A stretch of 64,000 nucleotides of DNA from Streptomyces aureoverticillatus (lineage in GTDB: Bacteria > Actinomycetota > Actinomycetes > Streptomycetales > Streptomycetaceae), in contig NZ_BMSY01000020.1 of assembly GCF_014649395.1 (NCBI RefSeq), positions 1 to 64,000 on the forward strand, read 5' to 3'. The position numbers were made by a program, and so were the translations under genes. Below, piece by piece: positions 18,093 to 26,427 of this stretch. The notes beneath the pieces are model-generated. The model made no database searches. It had not been told where the DNA came from and was given only the letters and a program-made list of their open reading frames with translations. Each line of letters starts with the position of its first letter. Position 1 is the stretch's first letter.

Positions 18093-18629
18093 GTGCCGCA
18101 TAGCCAGTTGGGCCCGTGGAAAGGCATGGGCTGCCCGGTTCGACTGGCTGAGCCCGGCTCGACGAACAACCGGGTCCTGCTGCAGTCCATGACCGGCAAC
18201 ACCGCGGTCACCGAGCTGCTCACGAAAGGCGGTCTGGCCGGGTACCGCAACCGGTACTACGTCCTGCAGCAGTTCGTGCCCAACGCGGAGGAGAAACGCG
18301 TGATCCTCGCGGCCGGCCGGCCCGTGGCCGCACAGGCCCACCGGCTGGCACCCGACGAGCATCGCGGCAACACCGCCCACCGGGCCAGGTGCACCGACAC
18401 CGCGCTCACGCCCGAAGAACGTGACCTGTGCCTGCACATCGGCGAACGGCTGCTCAACCACGGCATCCGCTTCGCCGGACTCGACCTCGCCTACCCCTAC
18501 GTCTTCGAATACAAGGTCGTCAACCCCGGGGGCCTGGACGAACGCCTCACCCTCGGCCTGCCCGACCACACCCCCGACACCGTCGAAGCGCTCCTCACCT
18601 CCCTGACCTCCCTGACGAACGGCCACTGA
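18093..18629 (+). pseudogene. ATP-grasp ligase, N-terminally truncated
   Basis: From about 18168 the frame encodes the C-terminal half of an ATP-grasp enzyme of the RimK/glutathione-synthetase type: YYVLQQFVPNAEEKRVILAA, GLDLAYPYVFEYKVVNPGGL with the Glu/Asn metal ligands of the fold (FEYKVVNPGG), and a short C-terminal helix. The N-terminal and most of the central domain, including the phosphate-binding loop, are missing and no adequate start codon lies at the boundary. The gene lies in a zone of other truncations (18.1-20.2 kb), so deletion is the likeliest explanation. Confidence 0.65.
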
Positions 18630-18649
18630 TGCGCTCTCAGGCACCCGCG

Positions 18650-18810
18650 CACCCGGCCGGTGGGCTCGTAGATGCCGGGCAGGGGACCGGCGAGCATCTC
18701 CAGGGCCAGGCCGTGCGCGGTGAGGTGGTCGGCGAGAGCGGTGCGTTCGGCGGCGTCGCGGCCCAACCGCTTCATCTCGTACACGATGAGAGCTGGCGGG
18801 ACGCTCTGAA
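18650..18810 (-). pseudogene. Serine recombinase (resolvase) fragment
   Basis: About 50 residues on the minus strand read ALIVYEMKRLGRDAAERTAL, ADHLTAHGLALEMLAGPLPG and IYEPTG. This is the conserved stretch of the resolvase catalytic domain (KRLGR helix to GPLPGIYDPTG) found in Streptomyces serine recombinases. The nucleophile Ser region and the DNA-binding part are absent, and the flanking frame is not protein-like. Confidence 0.65.
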
Positions 18811-19088
18811 GCAGTCGGCCGGTCCGCTTCGCGGGCGTGCGGTTGCTCACCCGTATGGCCCAATCGGGGGTGGGCCGGATCCGCGCGAGGCGAAGTCCGG
18901 CGGCGGCCTTCCGCAGCGGCCCCGAGGCCACCCGTCGGATCGGATCCGGCCTCGCCCCCGCCCTCCCGCGTGACTCTGCGTCACCTTCTCCGTTGCGGCG
19001 GGTACGCCCGCCGTGCGTGATGGAAGTGAGGCGTGCGGCGCCCAAGGCGAAGCCTTCGCCCACCGCTCGCCCAAGGGAGTGATCACCC

Positions 19089-19973
19089 ATGCCGAAGGGC
19101 GACGCCTTCGACACACCTGCGGCTCTCACCGGGCTGACCGCCTACGACCGGACGGGCGACAAGATCGGCAGCGTCCAGCAGGTCTACCTCGACGACCAGA
19201 CGGGTCGGCCCGAGTGGGTGACTGTCAAAACCGGCCTGTTCGGGATGAAGGAGAGCTTCGTCCCGCTCGCCGGCGCCCGCCGCGAGGGTGACGACCTCAA
19301 GGTCGCCACCACTAAGGACGTGGTCAAGGAGGCGCCGCGGGTCGACGCCGACCAGCACCTCGACCCCTCGCAGGAGAGCGAGCTGTACGCCCACTACGGC
19401 CTCACGCAGACCCCGGCCGCACCGGGTATGGGCACCGCGGCTCAGCGTCCCGCCACCGGGCGGGGGCAGGCGGCTGCCGACACCGGCCTCGCGGGCACCG
19501 CGGCGGGCAGCGCCGGCCGGCACACCGGGGCGCGCGAGTACGCCATGCGCAGCGGCGCCCCCGGCGAGGACAAGGCCAACGAGATGCTGCTGTCCGAGGA
19601 GCAACTGCGCGTCGGCAAGCAGGAAGAAGAAGTCGGCCGGGCGCGGCTGCGCAAGGTGGTCGTGACGGAGGACGTGACCACCTCAGTGCCCGTGTCGCAC
19701 GAGGAGGTACGCGTCGTGCGTGAGCCCGTCCGCGAAGGCGAGCAGACGCGCGCCAAGATCGGCGAGGAGGAGACAGAAGTCACGCTGCACGCCGAGAAGC
19801 CGGTGACGCGCAAGGACACGGTGCCGGTCGAGCGCGTACGCCTGGAAACCGAAAAGGTCACGGAGACCCGGGAGATCTCGGACAAGGTACGCAAGGAGCG
19901 GGCTGAGTTCGACGGCCCGAAGGGCACCCGGGGCAGCCGGGGCCGTGGCCCGAAGTCGGGCCCGCAGCACTGA
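19089..19973 (+). CDS. PRC-barrel and DUF2382 (YsnF/AvaK) stress protein
   Basis: A 294-aa protein in two domains. Residues ~12-75 form a PRC-barrel (TAYDRTGDKIGSVQQVYLDD, then PEWVTVKTGLFG). A Gly/Ala/Thr-rich linker (about 105-160) leads to a DUF2382 domain starting LLSEEQLRVGKQ and containing VPVSHEEVRVVREPV and VTRKDTVPVERVRL. This combination is typical of general stress proteins in actinobacteria and cyanobacteria. A strong hairpin terminator follows at 20012, so it is the end of its transcript, probably monocistronic. The biochemical role is not known. Confidence 0.85.
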   Translation: MPKGDAFDTPAALTGLTAYDRTGDKIGSVQQVYLDDQTGRPEWVTVKTGLFGMKESFVPLAGARREGDDLKVATTKDVVKEAPRVDADQHLDPSQESELYAHYGLTQTPAAPGMGTAAQRPATGRGQAAADTGLAGTAAGSAGRHTGAREYAMRSGAPGEDKANEMLLSEEQLRVGKQEEEVGRARLRKVVVTEDVTTSVPVSHEEVRVVREPVREGEQTRAKIGEEETEVTLHAEKPVTRKDTVPVERVRLETEKVTETREISDKVRKERAEFDGPKGTRGSRGRGPKSGPQH

Positions 19974-20011
19974 CCGCAGGGTGCTCGCGGCACCGCCCGC
20001 GGACCCCGCAC

Positions 20012-20052
20012 GCGCGAGCCCCCGCCGCCACATGGTCGGCGGGGGCTCGCGC
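20012..20052 (+). terminator. Strong hairpin terminator
   Basis: A perfect 16-bp stem, GCGCGAGCCCCCGCCG (20012-20027) paired with CGGCGGGGGCTCGCGC (20037-20052), with a 9-base loop, 39 bases after the DUF2382 stop. There is no T-run, as is common in Streptomyces. Confidence 0.85.
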
Positions 20053-20102
20053 CTGTCCCACCCCGCGCCGGGCCACCGGGCCACTCCTGGAACACGGCCC
20101 AG

Positions 20103-20225
20103 ATGACTCCCCAGCCTCGGCTGCGTGGGTACGCGGTGGCCCTCCCCGAGGCCGAGGAGGGCACACACAGGGGCGCGATCGTCTTCTCCGTACAGGGCAA
20201 GGACGCTGGCGAGCAGCCGACGTAG
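20103..20225 (+). pseudogene. MmcQ/YjbR-family N-terminal fragment
   Basis: Forty residues begin MTPQPRLRGYAVALPEAEEG, the usual start of MmcQ/YjbR (DUF419) proteins, followed by THRGAIVFSVQGK. The family is normally about 115-125 aa; here the frame leaves the family pattern and stops after GEQPT. The remaining two thirds are missing. The relic sits between a terminator and a fused pseudogene. Confidence 0.5.
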
Positions 20226-20374
20226 CCGATGCGGATGTCGGCGCTCGGCAGGCCCGGGTCGATCGGCGACGCCGACCAGCCTGGGGTGGCGTGTGTCACA
20301 TTCCGTGATGTCACGTCTCCGCGGGTCCTCGGTGTCTTGAGGGCAAGACTGCACACAGGAACCTCAGCAAGGTC

Positions 20375-21117
20375 GTGGTAATCGGCGGCGGCTACGCCGG
20401 AACGATCGCGGCCAACCGTCTGCGGATGCGCGCGGACGTCGACATCACGCTGGTCGATCCCCGCCCGACGTTCGTCGAGCGCATCCGGCTGCACCAGTGG
20501 GTGGCCCGTACCGGCGACGCCACGACCGACTACGGCACCCTGCTCGGTGACGGCATCGAGCTGGTCGTCGACAGCGCCACGCTCATCGACACCGCAGCAC
20601 GCCGCGTGCGGATGGCGTCGGGCCGTTCCCTGGACTACGACTACGTCGTCTACGCGGTCGGCAGCACCGGGACAACACCGCCATCCGTGCCCGGCGCGGC
20701 CGCATTCGCCGTACCCCTTGCCGAATTCGAGGACGCGGAGCGGCTGCGCGCCAAGCTGGAGGAGTTGCCCCGTGACGCTCCGGTCACCGTGGTCGGCGGC
20801 GGACTGACCGGAATCGAGACAGCCGCCGAACTGGCCGAGCAGGGACGCGCGGTCACGCTGGTGTGCGGCCGCACCCTGGCGCCCACGTTCAGCGCGGCCG
20901 GTCGCCGCTACATCGCCACATGGCTGTCCCGGCACCGTGTCGTCGTACTCGAGGGAGCCTCGGTGAGCGAGGTGCGGCAGGACGCGGTCGTCCTCGACGA
21001 CGGTCCCACCGACGGCCCTGCCGACGGTGCGGTGCGTCCCAGCGCGCTGACCATCTGGGCCGCGGGATTCGGCGTACCCGATCTGGCGGTGGCGAGCGGG
21101 CTGCGCACCGACCCGCG
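20375..21117 (+). pseudogene. FAD/NAD(P)-dependent oxidoreductase, C-terminus lost
   Basis: About 247 residues of a pyridine-nucleotide disulfide-type oxidoreductase: VVIGGGYAGTIAANRL (FAD-binding GxGxxG), the second dinucleotide motif VVGGGLTGIETAAEL, and LTIWAAGFGVPDLA. The family's closing GD box and C-terminal ~130 residues are absent. At about 21115 the frame passes without a break into sigma-factor sequence. In Streptomyces such an oxidoreductase is often next to a sigJ gene, so an internal deletion in a two-gene operon is the simplest origin. The start is weak (GTG at 20375). Confidence 0.75.
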
Positions 21118-21525
21118 GCGCAGGCGCTTCGAGCCCGTCGACGCGGCAGAGAGCGTCCGGATCACCGAACAGTTCATGACCGCGGCAACCACTGTGACCT
21201 GGAGGGCTTGCTCGCGCTGCTCGCGCCGGACGCCACCTGGACCGCGGACAGCGGCGGCAAGACCACGGCGGCGCGCCGACCGGTGTCCGGCGCGGAGAAG
21301 GTGGCCGCGGTCCTGCTGACCATCTTCCGCAAAGACCGGCTGGCGGACCCCCGGATCAATCTGGTCAACTGCAACAACACGCCCGCGATCGTGATCGCCA
21401 GCGGCAATCGTCCTGAAGGCGTCTTCCTGGTCGAGATCACCGACGGGAAGATCACCGACATCTACGCCATCCGCAACCCGGACAAGCTCGCCGCGGTGAC
21501 GGTCTCGCGCCGGATCAGCCGGTGA
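21118..21525 (+). pseudogene. sigJ: C-terminal fragment of SigJ-type ECF sigma factor
   Basis: After the junction the sequence reads RRRRFEPVDAAE and ITEQFMTAATT, the linker and first helix of the SnoaL-like C-terminal domain of SigJ-type ECF sigma factors. At about 21190 the reading frame shifts by one base and the same domain continues as DLEGLLALLAPDATW to a stop at 21525, including VFLVEITDGKITDIYAIRNP. The sigma2 and sigma4 DNA- and polymerase-binding regions are gone. Two lesions, deletion and frameshift, make this non-functional. Confidence 0.7.
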
Positions 21526-21532
21526 GTAAGAG

Positions 21533-21857
21533 GGCCTGTCCGGCCGGATCACGGACGGAGCCAAAAGCGGATCGCTGCGGTGGTGACTGTGCCGTGGAAC
21601 ACGTGGGCCCTCTTGTCGGAGCGGGTGGCGATGGCTCGGAAGTTCTTGAGCCGGTTGATCGTGCGCTCGACCTCGTTGCGGCGTTTGTAAGTTTTGTAGG
21701 TCTCGCTGTCGAAGCCGATGGGCCGGCCGACCTTACTGCCGCGGCGTTTGCGGTTGGCCCGCTGGTCCCTCGGTCCGGGGATGGTGTGCGTGTGCCCGCT
21801 TGGGTCGTGCACGCGGGCGCGTTTCGGATCGACGATTGCAACCAATGCGCCCCGCAT
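21533..21857 (-). pseudogene. 3' relic of an IS5-family transposase
   Basis: About 100 residues match the C-terminus of an IS5-family transposase: VGRPIGFDSETYKTYKRRNE, VERTINRLKNFRAIATRSDK (the catalytic Glu helix) and a final AAIRFWLRP. Outside the stop lies GGCCTGTCCGGCCGGATCA, resembling an IS5-type terminal repeat and partly like the end of the intact element at 45703. The 5' two thirds are missing; the break adjoins the ISL3 relic at about 21860. Confidence 0.75.
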
Positions 21858-21898
21858 GCGCTATCCGCAGCTCACAATCGAGACCGCACCGTCCGGCT

Positions 21899-22701
21899 AT
21901 GGGCGATACAACGGGCAATCTAGAGGCAACCCTGCTGTTGAACGCGCCAGGCGTGCTGGTCACCTCGGTGACAACGGTCGACGGTGCCCTGCGTATCGAG
22001 GCCCGAGCGACGGGGGCAAGGGCGTGCTGTCCCGTTTGTGACAGCTGGTCGACGACTGTGCGGACCGGGCGTGTTCGCGCCGCACTTTCGTGGAACAGAT
22101 CGACGGGCTGACCCGCCGGTACGGTCGGTGGACGGAACGGCTGCGGGCGGTGTCGGGCGTCATCGGGCTGGCCTTGGCGGGCCGCGCCGGGGCCAGGTTG
22201 GCTACTCACTCGCTTGGGCATTCCCGCGAGCCGGAGTTCCCTGATCCGGCTGGTCATAACGATGCCCGTGCCAGCCCTCGACACGCCCAGAGTGCTTGGC
22301 GTCGACGAGTTCGCGCTCCGTCGCGGGCAGGTCTACGGCACCGTGCTGGTCGATGGCCAAACACGCCGCTGCAGCGCCAGCAGCTCAAGGCCACTCTGGG
22401 GAGCTGCCCCGAACTGGCCGCACTGAGCAGGCACGTTCGCTCCATCGCAACCATGCTCACTCAGCTGCAGGGAGAACAGCTGTCAGCCTGGATCACCGCT
22501 GTGCACGACGACGACCTCCCCAGTCTGCACCGGTTCGCATCTCACCTAGAACGCGACCTTGACGCCATCGTCGCTGGACTCACCTTCCCTTGGAACTCAG
22601 GCGTCGTCGAAGGGCACATCAATCGCATCAAGATGCTCAAGCGGCAGATGTTCGGACGAGCCAGCTTCGCTCTCCTTCGCCGACGTGTCCTCCTTGCGTG
22701 A
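21899..22701 (+). pseudogene. ISL3-family transposase, multiply broken
   Basis: Pieces of one ISL3 transposase lie in order but in changing frames. The N-terminal zinc-ribbon part (ARACCPVCDSWS) is in one frame; from about 22056 RTFVEQIDGLTRRYGRW and LALAGRAGARLA are in another; from about 22205 GIPASRSSLIRL and TPRVLGVDEFALRRGQVYGT (first catalytic Asp) are in a third; then an internal deletion joins to LKATLGSCPELAAL and the conserved end WNSGVVEGHINRIKMLKRQ (catalytic Glu). At least two frameshifts and two deletions are needed. Dead element. Confidence 0.85.
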
Positions 22702-22823
22702 GAGACAGTGGCCGGTCGAAATTCACAACAGCAGTCGTTTGTCGGGCCGTCTAAGATGCTTCAGCTCAGTTCCCGTTATATCCAGCGGCAGAAACCGCTC
22801 GGCGCAAAGAAGGGAGTCACCCC

Positions 22824-23441
22824 ATGTCTGAGCAGGAGATCCCGCGTGTCTCCATGTCCGCGGCGGAGATTCAGGCGGCCCACCTAGTCGCCGCGCCCAA
22901 GCTCAACGGCCAGGTCAACCTGCGAGAGTACGACCCACGGTGGCCTCTGGTCTTCGAGCGGGAAGCCGCGCAGATGCGTGAGCGCCTCGGACACGTCGAG
23001 CACCGGATCGAGCACGTCGGTTCCACTTCTGTGCCAGACCTTCCTGCCAAGCCGGTCATCGACATGCTCCTGACTCTCCCCGACTCTGCCGCCGAGACCT
23101 CCTACGTGCCTGCCCTGCAAGAACTCGGCTTCGAGCTCGTCATCCGCGAGCCCGATTGGTACGAGCACCGCGTCCTGCGCAAGTACGACCTTGACCCGAG
23201 TGCCGATACGGCCAACCTGCACGTCCTGTCAGCGGGCTGCCCTGAGGCCGACCGCATGTTGCTCCTCCGCGACCGGCTGCGCGAGCACAGCGGCGACCGC
23301 AAGTTGTACGGCGACACCAAGCGTCTCCTGTCCCAGCAAACCTGGGAGTACGTGCAGAACTACGCCGACGCCAAGTCCGAGGTGGTCGCCGACATCCTGG
23401 AACGGGCGACGTCAGAAAACTCCACAGATGCCGGCACATGA
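22824..23441 (+). CDS. GrpB family (UPF0157) protein
   Basis: A 205-aa protein of the GrpB/UPF0157 family, which has a nucleotidyltransferase-like fold. Signature blocks: VNLREYDPRWPLVFEREA, EHRIEHVGSTSVPDLPAKPV (the glycine-serine motif of the fold) and IDMLLTLP, with NLHVLSAGCPE later. The substrate is unknown; some relatives sit beside dephospho-CoA kinase. It has an N-terminal extension of about 30 residues. GAAGGGAG precedes the ATG. Single gene between the ISL3 relic and the APH-like gene. Confidence 0.88.
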   Translation: MSEQEIPRVSMSAAEIQAAHLVAAPKLNGQVNLREYDPRWPLVFEREAAQMRERLGHVEHRIEHVGSTSVPDLPAKPVIDMLLTLPDSAAETSYVPALQELGFELVIREPDWYEHRVLRKYDLDPSADTANLHVLSAGCPEADRMLLLRDRLREHSGDRKLYGDTKRLLSQQTWEYVQNYADAKSEVVADILERATSENSTDAGT

Positions 23442-23666
23442 CCATCTCACGCAGCGTAACGTTCCACAGAACCAGAACCAGAACCTGTCGCCAGGGGTGC
23501 TATTGGCGGCCAGTGCTCAGGGCTCTTGACGAAAGTGGTGGGCTTGACCTGGTCAGCGGTTGGTGTCCCGCACGAGGCCGCCGGGTAGCGGGGCGCGCTC
23601 AGGGGGTGCGCAAGCGCCCGCAATAATCCCAGCGGCGACGACGACCGTCCCGGGATACTGGCCGCC

Positions 23667-24413
23667 ATGGATGAGGTCAAAGTCGTCGTCGCCCATTCCG
23701 AGCGCGCGACTCTGCGCGTCGGCGACGTGTTCCTGAAGGTGGACGCCGATCAGGCGCGCATCGATGTCGAGGTCGAGGCGATGGCCCTGGCGCCGGTACC
23801 GACCCCGAAGGTCCTGTGGCGCGAGCCGCCCGTGCTCGCGATCGCCGCGGTCCCGGGGATGGCGCTCGGCCGCCTCGGCGAGCCGTCGAGCGCGTCGTCG
23901 GCGGCGTGGGCCGCGGCGGGCGCCGCCCTCCGGAAGTTGCACGACGCGCCGCCTCCGCCCCGCCCCGGCCGGGCCGGCCGGAGCCTCGACGAGTTGACGG
24001 CCGAGCTCGACGGCGAGTGCGAGTGGCTCGTGACGAACGGCGTCCTGCCCGCCGACCTGGTCACCCGCAACCGCCAGGTCGCCGAGGCCGCGCTCCGGCC
24101 GTGGACTTCGACGTTCACGCACGGCGACCTGCAGATCGCGCACGTATTCGTCGACGGCGACGAGATCACGGGCATCATCGACTGGTCCGAGGCGGGCCAG
24201 GGTGATGCCCTGTACGACCTCGCCACCTTGACGCTCGGACACGAGGAGCACCTGGACGACGTCATCGCCGGCTATGGCACCGACGTCGACCTCGACGTGA
24301 TCCGGGCGTGGTGGTCGTTGCGAAGCCTGCTGGGGGTTCGCTGGCTGATCGAGCACGGCTTCGACCCATCCGCGCCGGGCTGTGAGGTCGACGTGCTGAG
24401 ATCCCGGATGTGA
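23667..24413 (+). CDS. Aminoglycoside phosphotransferase (APH)-family kinase
   Basis: A 248-aa protein kinase-like fold enzyme. The catalytic loop reads THGDLQIAHVFVDG and the metal motif GIIDWSEAGQGDALYDL follows. The HGD aspartate and IDW aspartate are intact, but the usual Asn seven residues after the His is His (HVF), a change I recall from an actinobacterial subgroup. The N-lobe is short and its lysine is probably in VFLKVDAD. The substrate may be a small metabolite or sugar rather than an antibiotic. It is monocistronic as far as visible. Confidence 0.85.
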   Translation: MDEVKVVVAHSERATLRVGDVFLKVDADQARIDVEVEAMALAPVPTPKVLWREPPVLAIAAVPGMALGRLGEPSSASSAAWAAAGAALRKLHDAPPPPRPGRAGRSLDELTAELDGECEWLVTNGVLPADLVTRNRQVAEAALRPWTSTFTHGDLQIAHVFVDGDEITGIIDWSEAGQGDALYDLATLTLGHEEHLDDVIAGYGTDVDLDVIRAWWSLRSLLGVRWLIEHGFDPSAPGCEVDVLRSRM

Positions 24414-24773
24414 GGCTGCGCGGGCCCGACTGCTGCGAGTGCCTTCTGACTTCTGACGCATCGAGCAGGCCATTTCCCGGGCCCTCCACTCGGGAAGCTG
24501 CGATGAGACCTCAAGTAGCCCCGCGTAGTGGTCACTACGCCCGGTGACCAGCGTTCGGTGTGGGATTTGGCGTGGTGCTCCATGTTGCGCTGGGTTCGCA
24601 GAACGGCTGGCTGCTGGCCGCCAACGCTGATAGAGGGCGCTGGTGGCCGAGCGCCGCCCCGACCGGCCGGTACCGCCGATGGCCGGTACCGCTGCGATCG
24701 GGGCGGTTGTGCGTCTACCGGCCACCGCCATTGAGGAGGGCCGGGACCTGTCCTCGGTGGCGGCATCCTGGCC
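24414..24773. other. 360-bp region with no gene recognised
   Basis: Several open frames cross this convergent gap but all are Arg/Pro/Trp-rich and lack family motifs, ribosome sites or consistent start codons. Part of the 3' side belongs to the terminator of the minus-strand hydrolase gene. Confidence 0.5.
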
Positions 24774-24800
24774 GCCGGCAGCTCAGCGTCAGCTGCCGGC
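24774..24800 (-). terminator. Terminator hairpin overlapping a stop codon
   Basis: GCCGGCAGCT (24774-24783) and AGCTGCCGGC (24791-24800) form a perfect 10-bp stem with a 7-base loop. The stop codon of the hydrolase gene (24789-24791) falls in the loop and first stem base, so transcription would end within a few bases of translation. Confidence 0.7.
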
Positions 24801-25532
24801 CTTAGGGCCCCACTTCAGGTGCCGGTCGTAGAACCGGCCCGCGTCCTCCACCTCGAACCACGGGGTGCCGAGGTGTCCGCCCATATTGGCGTGCAGCGTC
24901 TTCTCCTTGCTGCCGAAGGCGTCGAACAGGTCCAGGGCCCGCTGCCGGGGGTTCCCTTCGTCGTCCCATTGCAGCAGGAACAGCAGCGGGATGGTGATCT
25001 GCCGGGCCTCCTCGCGCTGGGCGTGGGGCACGTAACCCCCGGCGAAGAAGACGGCGGCCGCGATGCGCGGCTCGACCACCGCAAGGCGGATGCCGACGGC
25101 GGTCCACCCCGAGTACCCGACCGGGCCGCCGATCTCGGGCAGTGAAAGAAGGGCGTCCAGGGTGGTCTGCCAGTCCGGGACCGCCTTTTCGACCAGCGGG
25201 CCGATGAAGGACTCGAAGATCTCGTCGACCGGTTCGCCTGCCTGCACCGCCCGGTGGAGTTCGGCGCGGGCCTGCTCGTCGGCGGCGGAACGGGGACGGT
25301 CACCGCACCCGGTGGCGTCGATGGCAGCTACCGCATAGCCGTACGCCGCGGTATGCCGGGCCCGGGCCACCAGCCGGGGTTGTCCCTTGGGCAGACCATT
25401 GTTGTGGGCCATCAGGATCAGCGGGGCCGGTGCGGCGGATTCAGGCGTCCACAGGGTGCCGGGGATCTCGCCGAGGAGGAATTCGCGTTCCAGGACGCCG
25501 TCGTCGAGGCGCTGTTCGGAAGTGAATTGCAT
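24789..25532 (-). CDS. Alpha/beta hydrolase (dienelactone hydrolase-like)
   Basis: A 247-aa hydrolase. APLILMAHNNGLPKGQP carries an unusual oxyanion loop with His-Asn-Asn; the nucleophile elbow is GYSGWTA (Ser) and the base is the His of MGGHLGTPWFE. DDEGNP just after a strand (LLFLLQWDDE) supplies the acid. These features fit a Streptomyces serine hydrolase group near dienelactone hydrolases. It is divergent from the MerR gene at 25899 across 366 bp, a common arrangement when the MerR protein controls the hydrolase. Confidence 0.8.
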   Translation of the reverse strand: MQFTSEQRLDDGVLEREFLLGEIPGTLWTPESAAPAPLILMAHNNGLPKGQPRLVARARHTAAYGYAVAAIDATGCGDRPRSAADEQARAELHRAVQAGEPVDEIFESFIGPLVEKAVPDWQTTLDALLSLPEIGGPVGYSGWTAVGIRLAVVEPRIAAAVFFAGGYVPHAQREEARQITIPLLFLLQWDDEGNPRQRALDLFDAFGSKEKTLHANMGGHLGTPWFEVEDAGRFYDRHLKWGPKAGS

Positions 25533-25898
25533 GGTCGTGCCTTTCGGGAGTGCTCAGAGACGGCGCTCCCGGACGACCTATCGCCCGACCGTGACCCCGG
25601 AGGGGAGCACCCATGTCGATACTGTGTTCACGGGTACCACCTCCTCGTTCTCTCGCACGGCCTCCGGGAAAGTATCAGTGGTCGCCGTGGTCCGCCAACG
25701 GGTTTTTTGCGGAGGCTCCGTGGCCGGATGGCAGACGGGCACAGCAAGCCGGTGCGTCTCACCGCGGGCGGACAGAGCCGCATGCGTGCGACCGCTCACG
25801 TAGCCCCTTCGTGCCGGGATGGACGGCGTCCTGAGCCGGTACGCGCCACCGGCGTGCCCTGGTGTGAGCGCGAGGGTCCCGCCTGGTGTCATGGAGCC
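25533..25898. other. 366-bp divergent intergenic region
   Basis: No gene supported. It separates the hydrolase at 24789 and the MerR gene at 25899 and should contain both promoters. I could not single out a convincing MerR-type dyad. The long plus-strand frame through it is the antisense extension of the hydrolase region. Confidence 0.5.
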
Positions 25899-26300
25899 AT
25901 GGACGAACTGACACCGATACGGGAGGTCGCGGACCGGTTCGGGCTGCCCCTCTCGACCCTGCACTACTGGGAGCGGCGCGGGCTGGTGGAGCCTCATCGG
26001 CGTTCCGGGCGGCGGTACTTCGACTCGGAGCAGGTCTACCGCGTGGCGCTGGTCAAGCTGTGGCGGGAGACCGGTCTGATGTCCGTCGAAGAGATCCGCT
26101 CTCTGCTCCACCGCGACAGCTCCCCCGGAACCGACTGGCAGGCCACCGTGCATGGCCGCATCGTGGAGCTGGAGGCCCGCATCGCCCGGCTCGGCGCAGC
26201 GCGCTCCTATCTCGGCCACCTCCTCACCTGTGCCCACGGCAACGACTTGGAACGATGCCCTGACTTCCGGGCGACCGTCCCTGTGGCGCGGAACGACTAG
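25899..26300 (+). CDS. MerR-family transcriptional regulator
   Basis: A 133-aa MerR protein. The winged helix is clear: IREVADRFGLPLSTLHYWER, RGLVEPHRRSGRRYFD and VYRVALVKLWRETGLMSVEE. A short dimerisation helix (VELEARIARLGAARSYLGHL) ends in a C-terminal segment CAHGNDLERCPDFR with two cysteines ten residues apart. Cysteines there often bind metal or sense oxidation in MerR proteins, but this spacing has no assigned ligand. Likely target: the divergent hydrolase. The frame is open upstream; ATG 25899 gives the normal MerR start. Confidence 0.88.
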   Translation: MDELTPIREVADRFGLPLSTLHYWERRGLVEPHRRSGRRYFDSEQVYRVALVKLWRETGLMSVEEIRSLLHRDSSPGTDWQATVHGRIVELEARIARLGAARSYLGHLLTCAHGNDLERCPDFRATVPVARND

Positions 26301-26427
26301 AACCTGTCCGCCCGGTATACGGCTACTGGGCTGCGACGACGGAGCTACTTCGCGACCACCAGCTAGGTTCCCCGACGTTCAGTGATCACCTTCGGTGGGC
26401 GTCAACCCGGGCGAGTCTGGTTCGGGT

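Noticed and set aside
17853..18863. A 336-aa minus-strand frame
   Set aside because: It is antisense to the ATP-grasp relic and has the biased composition expected of a high-GC shadow frame; the 61-codon frame within it is equally unconvincing.
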